Positions 45,533-55,525 of a DNA stretch of 64,000 nucleotides are shown in pieces. Under the pieces are notes generated by a model. That model was not told the origin of the DNA. It worked only from the letters and a program-made list of their open reading frames with translations, and made no database searches. The stretch lies in contig NC_092804.1 of assembly GCF_040954645.1 (NCBI RefSeq), positions 39,771,753 to 39,835,752 on the forward strand, written 5' to 3'. The translations under genes and the position numbers were made by a program. Source of the DNA: Diabrotica undecimpunctata (taxonomy: Eukaryota > Arthropoda > Insecta > Coleoptera > Chrysomelidae). How positions within the stretch are numbered: the first letter of the stretch is position 1; each line of letters begins with the position of its first letter.

Positions 45533-45680
45533 CATGTAATGACATTTTAAAACCTATAAACCCAACAGTTAGTTCTATGATTCTAAAATCCAGCACAAAC
45601 AATAAAGATGGAAAAATAACATAACAAAAATAAAAAAATATGTAAAGTATTACCTAGTTACAATAAAAACATGAAGTAAA
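44656..45680. other. AT-rich non-coding stretch
   Basis: No gene recognised. Includes the (TA)n run at about 45470-45526. Confidence 0.5.
45470..45526. repeat. (TA)n microsatellite
   Basis: Near-pure TA repeat with one AGTA interruption, preceded by CA/CATG-rich text (ACACATGCATGTACACATAC). Confidence 0.95.
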
Positions 45681-46065
45681 TTACACAGTTAAGTTTCCAA
45701 ACTCTATGGTACCAGTAACTCTTCTACTAATATTTATATATTTATTGAGGGACATATTAAATACATTTACATTTAGGTTGTTTAACAAAGATAAGTATCT
45801 ATTCAGTGGGCTATTAGCACCATAGGTTGTTCTACAAAATGGAACATTAAAAGTACATAGATGAGGCAAACCATGGTAATATGGTACTCTAAGACCAATC
45901 TCACTCACAAGAGAGGGACAGATCCCTCCTCATACTTAAAGCAGGCAAGCTCATAGACCTCTCCATGATAGTGTAGTCATGGTCTGCTAATATAATCCAA
46001 CTTTGAAAGGCGCACACCTGTAGAAATTTATGCCGAACCCTCTCTAAGGTGATGCTTTTTAAGAT
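45681..46065 (-). pseudogene. Non-LTR retroelement C-terminal fragment
   Basis: Minus strand: RVRHKFLQVCAF, DYTIMERSMSLPALSMRRDLSL, then in another frame EIGLRVPYYHGLPHLCTFNV, PFCRTTYGANSPLNRYLSLL and NNLNVNVFNMSLNKYI. This is the tail that follows the RT domain in Jockey/CR1/I-type elements. One frameshift lies near 45900. No RT core remains. Confidence 0.6.
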
Positions 46066-46223
46066 AGTTGTTGAACCACCACCTACAAATAATTCAAATA
46101 CTAAGCTAAGTAAGACTGGTTTTATAATATATAATTTTAGGTTAAATTTATATACTAATTTTATAGTAAAAGGTCAGATATAATGTGAATAAGAATATAG
46201 GTCAGTGATATAATAGTTCTTAC

Positions 46224-46557
46224 CTGGTCCTGGTAAAAACAAACTCGGAACGGCTGTTCTCGTAATACCGCTATTTCCAACATTGACTATATCTTCCTCT
46301 TTAAAATGACTAGCGCATACACGAAAATTGTTATAAATAGTTTCTTTTGCAGCATTCTCTAATTAGGGCTCTTAACAGCATTCACCCATTTATCAAACAT
46401 ATCCATATAATGTCCTGGACTTAAAAAAGTAGTATCAAAGAATATAGACGCTTAAGCGTCTATATTCTTTGGTAGTATCCATGCAATCTGGAACACATCT
46501 TTTTTGTTCAGTTCTTCGTCTCTACATTGTTATTCCATGTAATGTGTTCGATTCCAT
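46224..46557 (-). pseudogene. THAP zinc-finger exon, disrupted
   Basis: Minus strand: KRCVPDCMDTT supplies the first Cys pair. FLSPGHYMDMFDKWVNAVKS, FRVCASHFKEEDI (the C-x2-H pair) and RTAVPSLFLPGP (the conserved AVPTIF-like block) follow. The exon ends at a GTAAGA donor (46223). THAP domains bind DNA in P-element transposases and in host regulators. A 36-base palindromic insert (46436-46471) and a stop near 46365 break the frame. An ATG exists at 46557-46555. I cannot tell whether this is a decayed P-like transposon or a host gene exon. Confidence 0.7.
46436..46471. mobile_element. 36-base perfect palindromic micro-insertion
   Basis: The sequence CAAAGAATATAGACGCTT is followed directly by its own reverse complement. 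It is flanked by a direct repeat: GTAGTAT at 46429-46435 and 46472-46478 (or GTAGTATC if one base is assigned differently). Removing the insert plus one repeat restores the THAP reading (CMDTT joined to FLSPG). The form is two fused transposon ends with a 7- or 8-base target duplication. Confidence 0.75.
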
Positions 46558-47345
46558 AATAAAAAATCGTCGAAAATTGTACGATTTTGCACTATTTATA
46601 CAAAAAATTTTAAATTATAAAATAAATTATAAAAAATAAAACAAATACAAATATGGCGCCGTATTTGTCTAAACTCAACTTTGACTTGATCACAGCACAC
46701 TCACTCCGTGCAGGAACGAGACTAGCAGCGCCACCAAGCGAATGGGCGCCTAATCCGAACATGATTTGACCTTGGCTATCCCTGTTACCAATCTAGATGT
46801 AATTTATCTATGTTTTTATTTACTTAACGATAAATAATGACATACAATGACAGACAGTACTTACAGCGGCTACTTCATTTTAAATAATTTGTTAGTGGGA
46901 ATATAAATAGGTATGTTTGGTCGCTTACACCACAGGTAACTGCCAATCACAGAGCGTTAAATGTGGTTAAATTAATTTATGCAAGCAATGTATGTTGTGT
47001 TGCATATAATAAAATCGTTCATTATTAGAAAATCATTCATTAACAGGGGTCATTAATCAATGATTTTGAGGGTGTTAAAATTGATCATAAATGGATGGTC
47101 GACGGAAAATTAAACTAAACCAACAACTATAACGCTAATTAAGCAAGAGAGCTGATACTATATAATATAATGTTAATTAAATGAGAACTGTAAAATGAAT
47201 TAAGTGGGAGAATTAACACAATATACAATATATTGAGATATCACTGGCATTCCATTAGACTGATTAGAGCCAGTGCCACTGTGAACGACTAGATCAGAAA
47301 TACTTCCGTATGATACGAGCTACAGCAAGGTAAAGCATTTTACCT
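46558..47345. other. Non-coding stretch
   Basis: No gene. Contains an AGCGCCACC motif (46727-46735) in a locally GC-rich block (46650-46760) and ATGGTCGACGGAAAA near 47093, the inverse of a sequence at 43.1 kb. Confidence 0.45.
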
Positions 47346-47347
47346 GG

Positions 47348-47560
47348 TAGGTAAAAGAAATAAGACTTACTCACAATCAGTTTAATTTTACTACCAAAAT
47401 GACCGGTTTCGCTTTCTACACTTTGCAAAGCATCTTCAGGTCAAACGGTACAAAGTAAATTGTACCTGAAAATGCTTTGCAAAGTGTAGAAAGCGAAACC
47501 GATCGTTTTGGTAGTAAAATTAAACTGATTGTGAGTAAGTCTTAGTTTATTTCTTTTACC
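47348..47560. repeat. Inverted pair of hammerhead-like repeats
   Basis: Two ~100-base arms are near-identical in inverted orientation around a short centre at about 47453-47461. Each arm, read outward, contains CTGA(A)(G/A)ATGCTTTGC, AAAGTGTAGAAAGC and GAAACC(G)(G/A)TC, then TTTTGGTAGTAAAATTAAAC. The left arm (minus strand) keeps CTGAAGA...GAAACCGGTC, a plausible hammerhead core ending in a GUC cleavage triplet. The right arm has CTGAAAA and GATC. The layout resembles head-to-head terminal repeats of a Penelope-like element. Confidence 0.65.
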
Positions 47561-47940
47561 TATATGAAATTTTATACAAAGAAGTATTCCAATTTCGGAA
47601 GGGTTAAAGTAGAGTTGTAACTGCATCCCATAAAAAAATATGATCCACGTCAAAATCATATGCTGTTGTTGAGTAAATTATACAATCGTATTTACGTCTC
47701 TTAAAGTGAGAGACGTGGTTGCCGTCCAGACCGTAACTTCTTGAGAATTATCGTGTTCATCGTTTTATTCATTTTATTCATTTTCCAGTATTATCGAGAT
47801 AACAGGTTTTCCTGTTCTGTAAGTTCACTTTCATTGGCGTCAAGAACTTATTCAACATACCTGACTTCAGATTTTTAAAACCATCATGTATTTCGTGCAT
47901 CTCTTGTAGACCATCATTGACTTCCGTTATTTTATCGGTC
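47561..47940. other. Non-coding stretch
   Basis: No recognised gene; short frames lack motifs. Confidence 0.45.
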
Positions 47941-49405
47941 ACAGCTGAGGACCTAGAAAATTATAGACCTATTAGCCTGTTGAACCTAGCAGTTGATAAC
48001 AACTGTATTCAACAACATATATGTAACTGGAAAAATACCCCAAAGCTGGTTAAAGTCGACCTTCGTGACCATACCAAAAAAAGTAAATGCCGAGACATGC
48101 GAAGACTACAGAACAATTAGCCTAATGAGCCACTTACTTAAAACGTTCTTGAAAGTGATACACGGCAGAATATATAAAAAATGCGAAGAACAAGTATCAT
48201 GGACGCAGTTTGGATTCCGCGATTCCTTAGGCACCCGAGAGGCTCTATTCGCTGTCCAAGTGCTTATACAAAGATGCAGGGATGTTAACTGTGATGTGTC
48301 ACTTGTTTTATCGACTACAAAAAGGCATTTGATAGAGTAAAGCATGATAAACTTATAAACATCTTGAAAGAAGTGGGGTTAGATGATAGGGACTTAAGAA
48401 TCATCTATAATTTATATTACAACCAAACAGCCAATATTAAAGTGGATGACCAATTGACAGAGGCAGTCTCCATAGATAGAGGAGTGAGGCAAGGATGCAT
48501 ACTGTCCCTGGTGTTATTTAATATATACTCTGAATATATCTTCGAGCAAGCGCTAGGCGAACTACAAGAAGGCGTATTAGTCAACGGAATACGTCTAAAC
48601 AACATTAGATATGCCGACGACGCAGTAGTTTTTGCAGATAGTCTGGACGGTTTGCAAAGAATAATGTCGCGTATATCAGATATAAGTAGAGAACACGGAC
48701 TTGATCTTAATTCGAAGAAAACAAAGTACATGGTAGTCAGTAAGCGCGAAATATTAAATACACAGCTTTTGGTTAACCAACATCCAATTGACAGAGTGGA
48801 CAGCTACACATACCTTAGTACCAACATTAACAGCCAATGGGATCACTAGAGTAAAATAAAACAACGCATAGAAAAAACGAGATCGGCGTTCATAATGATG
48901 AAGTCTCTTTTCAGAAGTCACGATTTACCACTTGCTACCAAAATCTCTCTCATTAGATGCTATGTATTTTCTACGTTATTATACGGAGTAGACGCCTGGA
49001 CACTTTCCGAAGCTTCTTTAAGAAAACTCGAGGCATTCGAGATGTGGTGTTACAGACGTATTTTAAGAAGTTCATGGGTGGATCATGTGACTAATGTTGA
49101 GGTCCTAAGTAGAATAGGCAAGGAATGCGAGATTATTAACACCATCAAAAAGCGCAAACTAGAATATCTTGGCCATCTTATGAGGAATGAACAGAGATAC
49201 GGCTTGTTGCAACTCACATTCTTCAGGGCAAGGTATTTGGAAAGAGAGGACCAGGGAGAAGAAGAATATCTTGGCTTCAAAACCTGAGAAAGTGGTTTAA
49301 TACATCGACAACCGGACTATTCAGAGTAGCAGCAAGCAAAGTTAGGATAGCCATCTTGATCGCCAACATCCGGAACGGATAGGCATCGTAAGAAGAAGAA
49401 GAAGA
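47940..49405 (+). pseudogene. RTE-type retrotransposon (family A), longest copy
   Basis: 5'-truncated in the RT fingers. Text: NNIYVTGKIPQSWLKSTFVT, CEDYRTISLMSHLLKTFLKV, WTQFGFRDSLGTREALFAVQ, then a frame change at the DYKKAFD region (48310-48330). VRQGCILSLVLFNIYSE, IRYADDAVVFADSL (intact catalytic pair), LEAFEMWCYRRILRSSWVD, KRKLEYLGHLMRNEQRYGLL and IANIRNG-stop follow. GGCATCGTAAGAAGAAGAAG is the tail. A TAG at 48847 and several shifts inactivate it. It is the best guide to family A. Just upstream, ENYRPISLLN (47955-47985) looks like a piece of another RT. Confidence 0.87.
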
Positions 49406-50100
49406 ATGTTTAAAGGTGGTCCTTAGAATGAACTGGACAAAAACTAAGTTTATGACAAATATGGTCCCCAATAACCATTTAACTATTCCAGACAAAGTGG
49501 TAGAACTGGTAGAAACTGGAGAGAACTGGAGAAATATACGTATTTGTGTCATAAAATAAGAATCAGCAGGGATAACCAAACATGTGAAATCCAAAGACGA
49601 ATTACTGTAGCGTGGGCAGCCTTTACAAAACTGCGCGACACACTTAGCGCCAACATACTAATAAGCCTCAGAAGAAAAGTATTTGTCCAAGGCGTATTAT
49701 CGGTCATGACCTATGGGGCGAAAACTATGACTCTTACCAAGACTACGGCTTCGAAATTGATAGTGGCACAGAGACGAATGGAACGGTTTATGCTGGGAGT
49801 GACGTTGCGGGACCGAATAAGAAACGAAATCTGCGAAGAAGGACGAGTATTGCTGATGTTGTGGAGCGCTGGGCAGGCCATGTAGCGAGAATGCATGACT
49901 CACGATGGACGAGCAAAATTACAAATTGGAGGCCAAGTGCAGATAAACGTAGTAGAGGAAACCATCTACACGTTGGGCTGAGGACATCAGGCGTATCACC
50001 AAAAATGGGCAACAAAAAGCACAAAATCGTAAGGCATGGAGATGTTTAAGGGAGGCATATGTTCAGCAGTGGACGTGATAAATGAAGTCTTGATGATCAC
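49405..50100 (+). pseudogene. RTE/BovB-like C-terminal fragment
   Basis: Text: MNWTKTKFMTNMVPNNHLTI, CEIQRRITVAWAAFTKLRDT, RKVFVQGVLSVMTYGAKTMT, QRRMERFMLGVTLRDRIRNE and ERWAGHVARMHDSRWTSK, with GDV or REAYVQQWT at the end, depending on frame. The order and wording are those of the post-RT half of BovB-like RTE elements. The end GATGATCACGATAATGGG recalls the GAT-type tails of that group. At least two frame changes. It lies directly against the family A tail. Confidence 0.8.
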
Positions 50101-50663
50101 GATAATGGGTCGCGTTTTCAGTGTCGCTTCCCTGTAGAAATATTCTCTGCCGGGTTCGTAGAAATGTGTCTATCCGCTACCCTAATAATTAAGATGCCAT
50201 TACAAATTTACTAAAAACCATTTCCAAAAATAAAGTTGTTGCCTCAAAATATTATTTCATTCCTATACATGAGCTGCTGAAATTAGGTCTTATCGGAGTT
50301 CTTTAACTTACTAAACGCTATAATTTTATAGACGCGTTGTTATTAATTAATAGGCTATTTGTGTGACTGATTTTATAGACAGAGGTAATTAGGCATCAGT
50401 CTCTTCCTATAAATCCTCCCTGTTGTTGTTACTTTTTTTTATACCATTGCCTGTCTTTAGAAAAGTCTAAAATAAGAAAAACTGCACTTCTTGAGATGAA
50501 GGGAGTGTCCCAGTCAACAAATCTCTATTTTTGCTTTAACAATGATTAAATCTATTAAATAATAAGGATATAAAATCAGGTGCTTTATTAACCATAACAT
50601 TATCAGTTATATTAATTCATATTTGATCGATTGATTAGTAATTAAATTCTTATTATTTTGAGA
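50101..50663. other. Non-coding stretch
   Basis: No gene or repeat that I can define. Confidence 0.45.
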
Positions 50664-50963
50664 GGGCCGATTGTTCGAACGCTAATCAAAACTTTATTGA
50701 AATCAAATATTTAATTAAAATCAAATACGTCACATTTTGGGGTTATGTTGACTGATTTATTTTATTCAATTTTATTATTTTGCGTTATAATTTAAAATAA
50801 ACCATAATTAAACTCTATCTGATGTTAATTTCATGTTTTTATTTACAAATCAATAATAATAATAAGCAATTTTTAATAATTTTGACAGCTGCTGTGACGT
50901 ATTTGATTGTAATTAAATATTTGATTACCATTAAGTTTTGATTAGCGTTCGAACAATCGGCCC
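50664..50963. mobile_element. MITE with ~70-base terminal inverted repeats
   Basis: A 300-base non-coding unit. The left end GGGCCGATTGTTCGAACGCT is inverted at the right (ending CGGCCC). Similarity runs about 70 bases inward through AATCAAATATTTAATTA and CAAATACGTCACA. The ends may include one more base (A...T). The target duplication is unclear, so the superfamily is undecided. Confidence 0.8.
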
Positions 50964-51539
50964 TAGATGTCTAAATATTTTATTTAATCTATTTATACTG
51001 TGTAGTTATTTAGCTATTACATATATTTAATAAAAATTTATCGGAACGTAAGATTTTTAATAAAAAATAGACCTAATCGGTTTAACCCTTTATGAAGTAT
51101 TATTTTCAACTTTCGACAGCATTCATACTAAGTTTTCAGTTATTGTATAATATCAGGTCAATTAGCAATTAAGCGATTCCGAAACTTTCTCCACTTTCTC
51201 ATTATATTAACTGTCTAAAATTAAACTAACCCCAAACGAAGTTAGGAAATTTCAGAAGGCCTGGCGCTATGTTCATTAATCTTCTAAAGGTGCTCTTTCC
51301 GTCAAAGTCTTAAATTTCAGTAGCTGGCTAACTTTATTAACCAATCCTGTATTGATAATCATCATCATAATATAAGCAAAATATGTTGTTGCCAACATCA
51401 ATTAATTTAAAATAATTTTAATAAATAAATGCTTTATTGGTAATAACCAATGTCAACAAACTATAAAATATATACAGTGTGGAAAGCACGTGATGATTTT
51501 ATAAGTGGATAAGTAGTAGAAAATAACACTAAACGCGAT
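50964..51539. other. Non-coding stretch upstream of the gypsy-type element
   Basis: No gene recognised. Its last bases, AGAA (51540-51543), were duplicated when the gypsy-type element inserted. Confidence 0.5.
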
Positions 51540-51543
51540 AGAA

Positions 51544-53483
51544 TGTTACGTTCCAAATTTAAAGTAGAAAGTCCCACCTCTATTTTATCAAAATTTAAAT
51601 AATTCAGGACGTGTAAGAGCGGTTGCCTATAATATATTATAAGCAAGGTGGCGAAAATAAAATTAGTAATTTTTAAATAGGGGTAATGTCTGGCAAATTG
51701 TGCTGAAGTTAAGGGAACACGTCCTCTTTTTTGTGAAGAAACTAATTTAGATCGTTCTTTCTAGAGTTATCTTGGAAGAATTGGGATCATAAAATTGAAA
51801 TTTTTGAATCTCGGTATTATTCGGTGACCTCCGTGTGTCAAGTTGTCAAGTGTTCGGAAAGACGACGGAAAGAAAGTGATTCCAGATTTGACGGTGTTAC
51901 TGAAAGGTTGGGCTAGATTAAAAACGGCATTTTGTTTTTTTGCTTTTGCTGCTGTTCCATGTGGGATCTGGACTAGTCCGAACCGTGTGGATATTCAAGG
52001 GGATTTGCTGCCTTCGTGGAAGGGTTTTTTTGGAATATCCACAATTTCGCTAAAAAAAGCGGATCTACAGTACACGTGAATACCGGGAGTCGTATTTAGA
52101 TCAAGAAATTAGCCTTAATCACGAGTCCAAATAGCCGGCTACGCTTCGGTCCAATTTGGGATATTTCAAACCCCTAATCTGGCTAAGAAGGGTGAGTGTT
52201 AGAACATTTCGTTTTTAATTAATTAAAAAGTTGTAGTTATTTTTTTATCCCATCTCTAAAAAGCTATTCACATTTTTATCAGTTTTCATACATTCAAGTT
52301 CGGAGACAAGTTTTTTTTTGTATTGCTCCATTATCGCCAAAAGGCAGATAAACAAAGTGTTAAAATCAATATATTTATTTCCAAATAATTATTTTAGACA
52401 CAGATGGTAATTAATGTTTTCTTGCTTCAGGGTTGGTTGGTTTGTTTGTTTTTTTCTGCTTCTTCTTCTTCGTATTTTTCCGTCTGGCTGTAATTTTTAA
52501 CTTTTCAACATTGTCACACAAGTCTATGTACAGCGACAAGCGTATGGGATTTTGGATTGAAGACACGCTGAACTATAACTGGAATTCCACGCGGTGAAGT
52601 ATATGAAAATTCGAGGTATGGATCGATAATTAATTTTCAACGGAAGATTTAAGCGCCGTCTAATTTGGTTTGCGGAATACAATAGTTTTTTTAAAGATTA
52701 TTTGCTGTTAGTTTTTATTTTCATATTTACAAATACTTTACAGATTTTTTTTAAAGATAATTTGCGGTTTATTTTATTAATTCAATATTTACACATACCT
52801 ATTTTAATTTTGTAAACTGCGTCTAAGGGGGGGTTATATATTTGAGATTTATTTTTTTTATATTATTTTCTGCGCACGCACTTGAGCTCACGTGGTGTCC
52901 TATTTGCGTTAATTATTTTTTTTGGTTGGTATTGAACCGCACACCCCTTAGCGTCCGGTACTTTTGATACGTCTTACCTTTCATTTTGTTCTGTTAAATA
53001 GAAATAACTTATGAATTTTTGTTAGGCAAGTAGAAGCCGCATTTTTATATTATTTTTTTATTAAGCCTATGGTAAAGTTAAATAATATTGTAATATGTAG
53101 TATGTATGTATTTATTTTCAACTATTTTGGGAATCTATTTATTAAAATTGACTAAATTCTAATCTGACAATTTCATTTATTTTTTTTTTATTTATTCAGG
53201 TTGTATACTGTTACTTAGTATTTTAGTAGTAAACCTATTGGTAAGTTGGTGGTTTATTGAATAGTAACGTAGGGAAGGCTGTGGGCCAATTTACCTGGCG
53301 CCCCTGATATAACTTCGGATTTTTTTTGTTTTGTGGACCGCACGACCATCTCCACTGTTTTGTCTAGCCGCGAGCCATTCCCAGACTGTCACCGTATAGT
53401 ACTTTTCTTTCCGGGTGTACGTCTGATTTATATTTGGTACATTTTGTAATTTTTTTTATATAGATTCGGTTTTGTACGCCACA
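51544..53483 (+). repeat. 5' LTR of the gypsy-type element
   Basis: Starts TGTTACGTTCC and ends GTACGCCACA. It has the same length as the 3' LTR, and I found no difference by eye. At 1.94 kb it is unusually long for this group. The 78-codon frame inside (51843-52079) appears identically in the other LTR and has no family motif. The U3/R/U5 borders are not evident to me. Confidence 0.95.
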
Positions 53484-54142
53484 TATTTTGGCGCCCAACG
53501 TGGGGCCCTTAATTAATTAACCTTTTTTTGTCAACCCCTTGTGTAGATTCCTTTTAATTAGTTAACCTAACGTGTTTGGGCTTTAATTGACTAACTTTGA
53601 TTTATTTACTTTACCACTGGTTTTGCACTTAGTAGTAGTCTTAGAACTTCGTGTTTAGTGGAAGTGTATGCCAAGAAGTGCTTACTAGTTTTTTTTTGTG
53701 TGACGTGAAGTTGGAAGAAGCCAAAAATGGAACTTTAAAAGAAGATACTTTGAAGTGGTGTTGTGGAACTTAGAAGAATTATGGATATATTAGGACTTTG
53801 AAATATTTCTATTTCAGTTGGAGTTCAAATTTATTTTTTTGAGAAGTTGGACTTCGAAATTCTACATTGTGGTTTAACTTACTTATGTTAGGGAATGTAA
53901 AATCTTTTTTTGAGATTATGTTGTGACTTGTAATTTGTTCTGAAACAATGAAATTTTGAAAATCTTTTGTGAAATTTTATAGATTGAATAAAGCGACTAT
54001 TACTTTTATTTTGCTTTTGGTTTGCTCCCATTAATAAAGTAAACTGTACCTGTGTGTTAATATTTTTACTTATATCTTGATTTTGTTTGAATATTTGCTC
54101 CTTTCGGTTGATACATTTTTTTAAATTTTGAACTTTGTCAAG
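53484..54142 (+). other. Primer-binding site and gag leader
   Basis: Five bases after the LTR comes TGGCGCCCAACGTGGGG (53489-53505), complementary to the 3' end of insect tRNA-Lys(CUU), so first-strand synthesis should be primed by that tRNA. The rest is a ~640-base untranslated leader with several short upstream frames. Confidence 0.85.
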
Positions 54143-55525
54143 ATGGTGCGAAAACTTGTACCCAACTACTTAAGGAAAGAGGAACTGGAATATGAACTCA
54201 AAATTCGTGGAGTGTCTACTGGCACTGTTGAGTCTATGAGGTCTAGTCTGTCTGATGCACTTAGTCGTGAGGCAGCAAATGAAAGCTTTAGATATCCTGA
54301 GCACCCATTCACCTTTTCACAGGATAAAACTGCAATCGAGACTAAACTTGCGGAGCTGAATACGGCTGTTGGAAAGTTTGCCGGAACTCCTACTTGTGCT
54401 GAGTCCTTGAGATTGCGGACACAGATTAACCATGTCTTGGGGAGAATTGATCTTATGGTAATGCCAACAGGTGATGATGCAGACGCAGCCCAGGTTGTTA
54501 AGTCAGACTTTCTTGCTGAGATTTTGAAGTTGTCACAGGATTTACATGATAAGCAGCATCCAATCGGATCTGGTTCGGTACCAGTAGCGCTCGATGTGAT
54601 TTCGGTTTTAAATCAGTCTTTTCAGGCAGGGGTAGGACAAGTTCATGCTTCTTCTCCTGGAGCGATGTCACAAGCTGGTAATAATGTTTTTTCAGGGTCT
54701 GTCTCTAGTTTTTCTTCTGGGATGATACTTCCTCATAAATGGGGAATAGAAAAGTTTTCAGGTTCTGCTAGGGGTATGTCTATTTCTGCATTTTTTGAGA
54801 TGGTGAATGAATTGAGTCTCGCTCGTCATGTACCAGATAGTATACTTTTGGAATCAGGTATAGATTTATTTTCGGATAAAGCCTATCAGTTTTATAAAGA
54901 TGTTCGTCTACGTGTAGGGAGTTGGGCTGAATTAGTTGAAGAGTTTCGTAGGGAGTACCTGTCAGCTCACCATGGGGAAGCGCTTTTTGAAGAGCTTCGG
55001 AGGAGAACTCAGCATTCGTCTGAGACTATTGGAGTTTACTTGGCAATAATGAATAGTTACTTTAATCGCTTGCGTTGTCATGTTCCAGAGGAAGTTAAAT
55101 TGTCTATAGTTATTAGGAATTTGCATCCGTTCTATCAAGATAGATTACGTGATCCTTTGCCAGCTACCTTGGAGGAACTTCGTGTTCTATGTCGCAGTAT
55201 GGAGGAAAGACGTGATTGTATTAGGAACTATGTTGAACCGAATAGTAGGAAAATGAATACTTTGGAAAAGGACCTAGCTTATATCAGTGTGGATGCTGAA
55301 AGTTGTAGTAGTGTTAGTGAGGGTCCTGTTGCTTCATCCGAATCGGAGTCAGCTAGAGGAAAGTTTAGGACTTTAGTCTGTTATCGTTGTAATCAGTCAG
55401 GCCATAAGGCAGTAGGGTGTTTAATGAAGAAGGAGGCTGTTCACTGTTTTAAGTGTAAGAAAGAAGGGTTTACAGTCAGAACTTGTCCTTCGTGTAATTC
55501 GGGAAACGGAAGGAAGCGCACCTAA
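54143..55525 (+). CDS. gag of the gypsy-type element
   Basis: 460 codons from ATG 54143 (MVRKLVPNYLRKEELEYELK). Residues ~5-42 look like a SAP-type motif (LRKEELEYELKIRGV...MRSSLSDAL), unusual for gag. A capsid-like region spans about 195-345 (IEKFSGSARGM, FYKDVRLRVGSWAELVEEFR, NLHPFYQDRLRDPLP). Near the end are CYRCNQSGHKAVGC, a full zinc knuckle, and CFKCKKEGFTVRTC, where the usual His is Phe. Gag forms the particle that packages element RNA. The frame is undamaged. It overlaps pol by 28 bases, in the frame pol reaches by slipping back one. Confidence 0.93.
   Translation: MVRKLVPNYLRKEELEYELKIRGVSTGTVESMRSSLSDALSREAANESFRYPEHPFTFSQDKTAIETKLAELNTAVGKFAGTPTCAESLRLRTQINHVLGRIDLMVMPTGDDADAAQVVKSDFLAEILKLSQDLHDKQHPIGSGSVPVALDVISVLNQSFQAGVGQVHASSPGAMSQAGNNVFSGSVSSFSSGMILPHKWGIEKFSGSARGMSISAFFEMVNELSLARHVPDSILLESGIDLFSDKAYQFYKDVRLRVGSWAELVEEFRREYLSAHHGEALFEELRRRTQHSSETIGVYLAIMNSYFNRLRCHVPEEVKLSIVIRNLHPFYQDRLRDPLPATLEELRVLCRSMEERRDCIRNYVEPNSRKMNTLEKDLAYISVDAESCSSVSEGPVASSESESARGKFRTLVCYRCNQSGHKAVGCLMKKEAVHCFKCKKEGFTVRTCPSCNSGNGRKRT

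Noticed and set aside
51843..52079. 78-codon frame inside each gypsy-type LTR (also 59906-60142)
   Set aside because: Identical in both LTRs only because the LTRs are identical; no family motif, and LTRs rarely encode proteins in this group.
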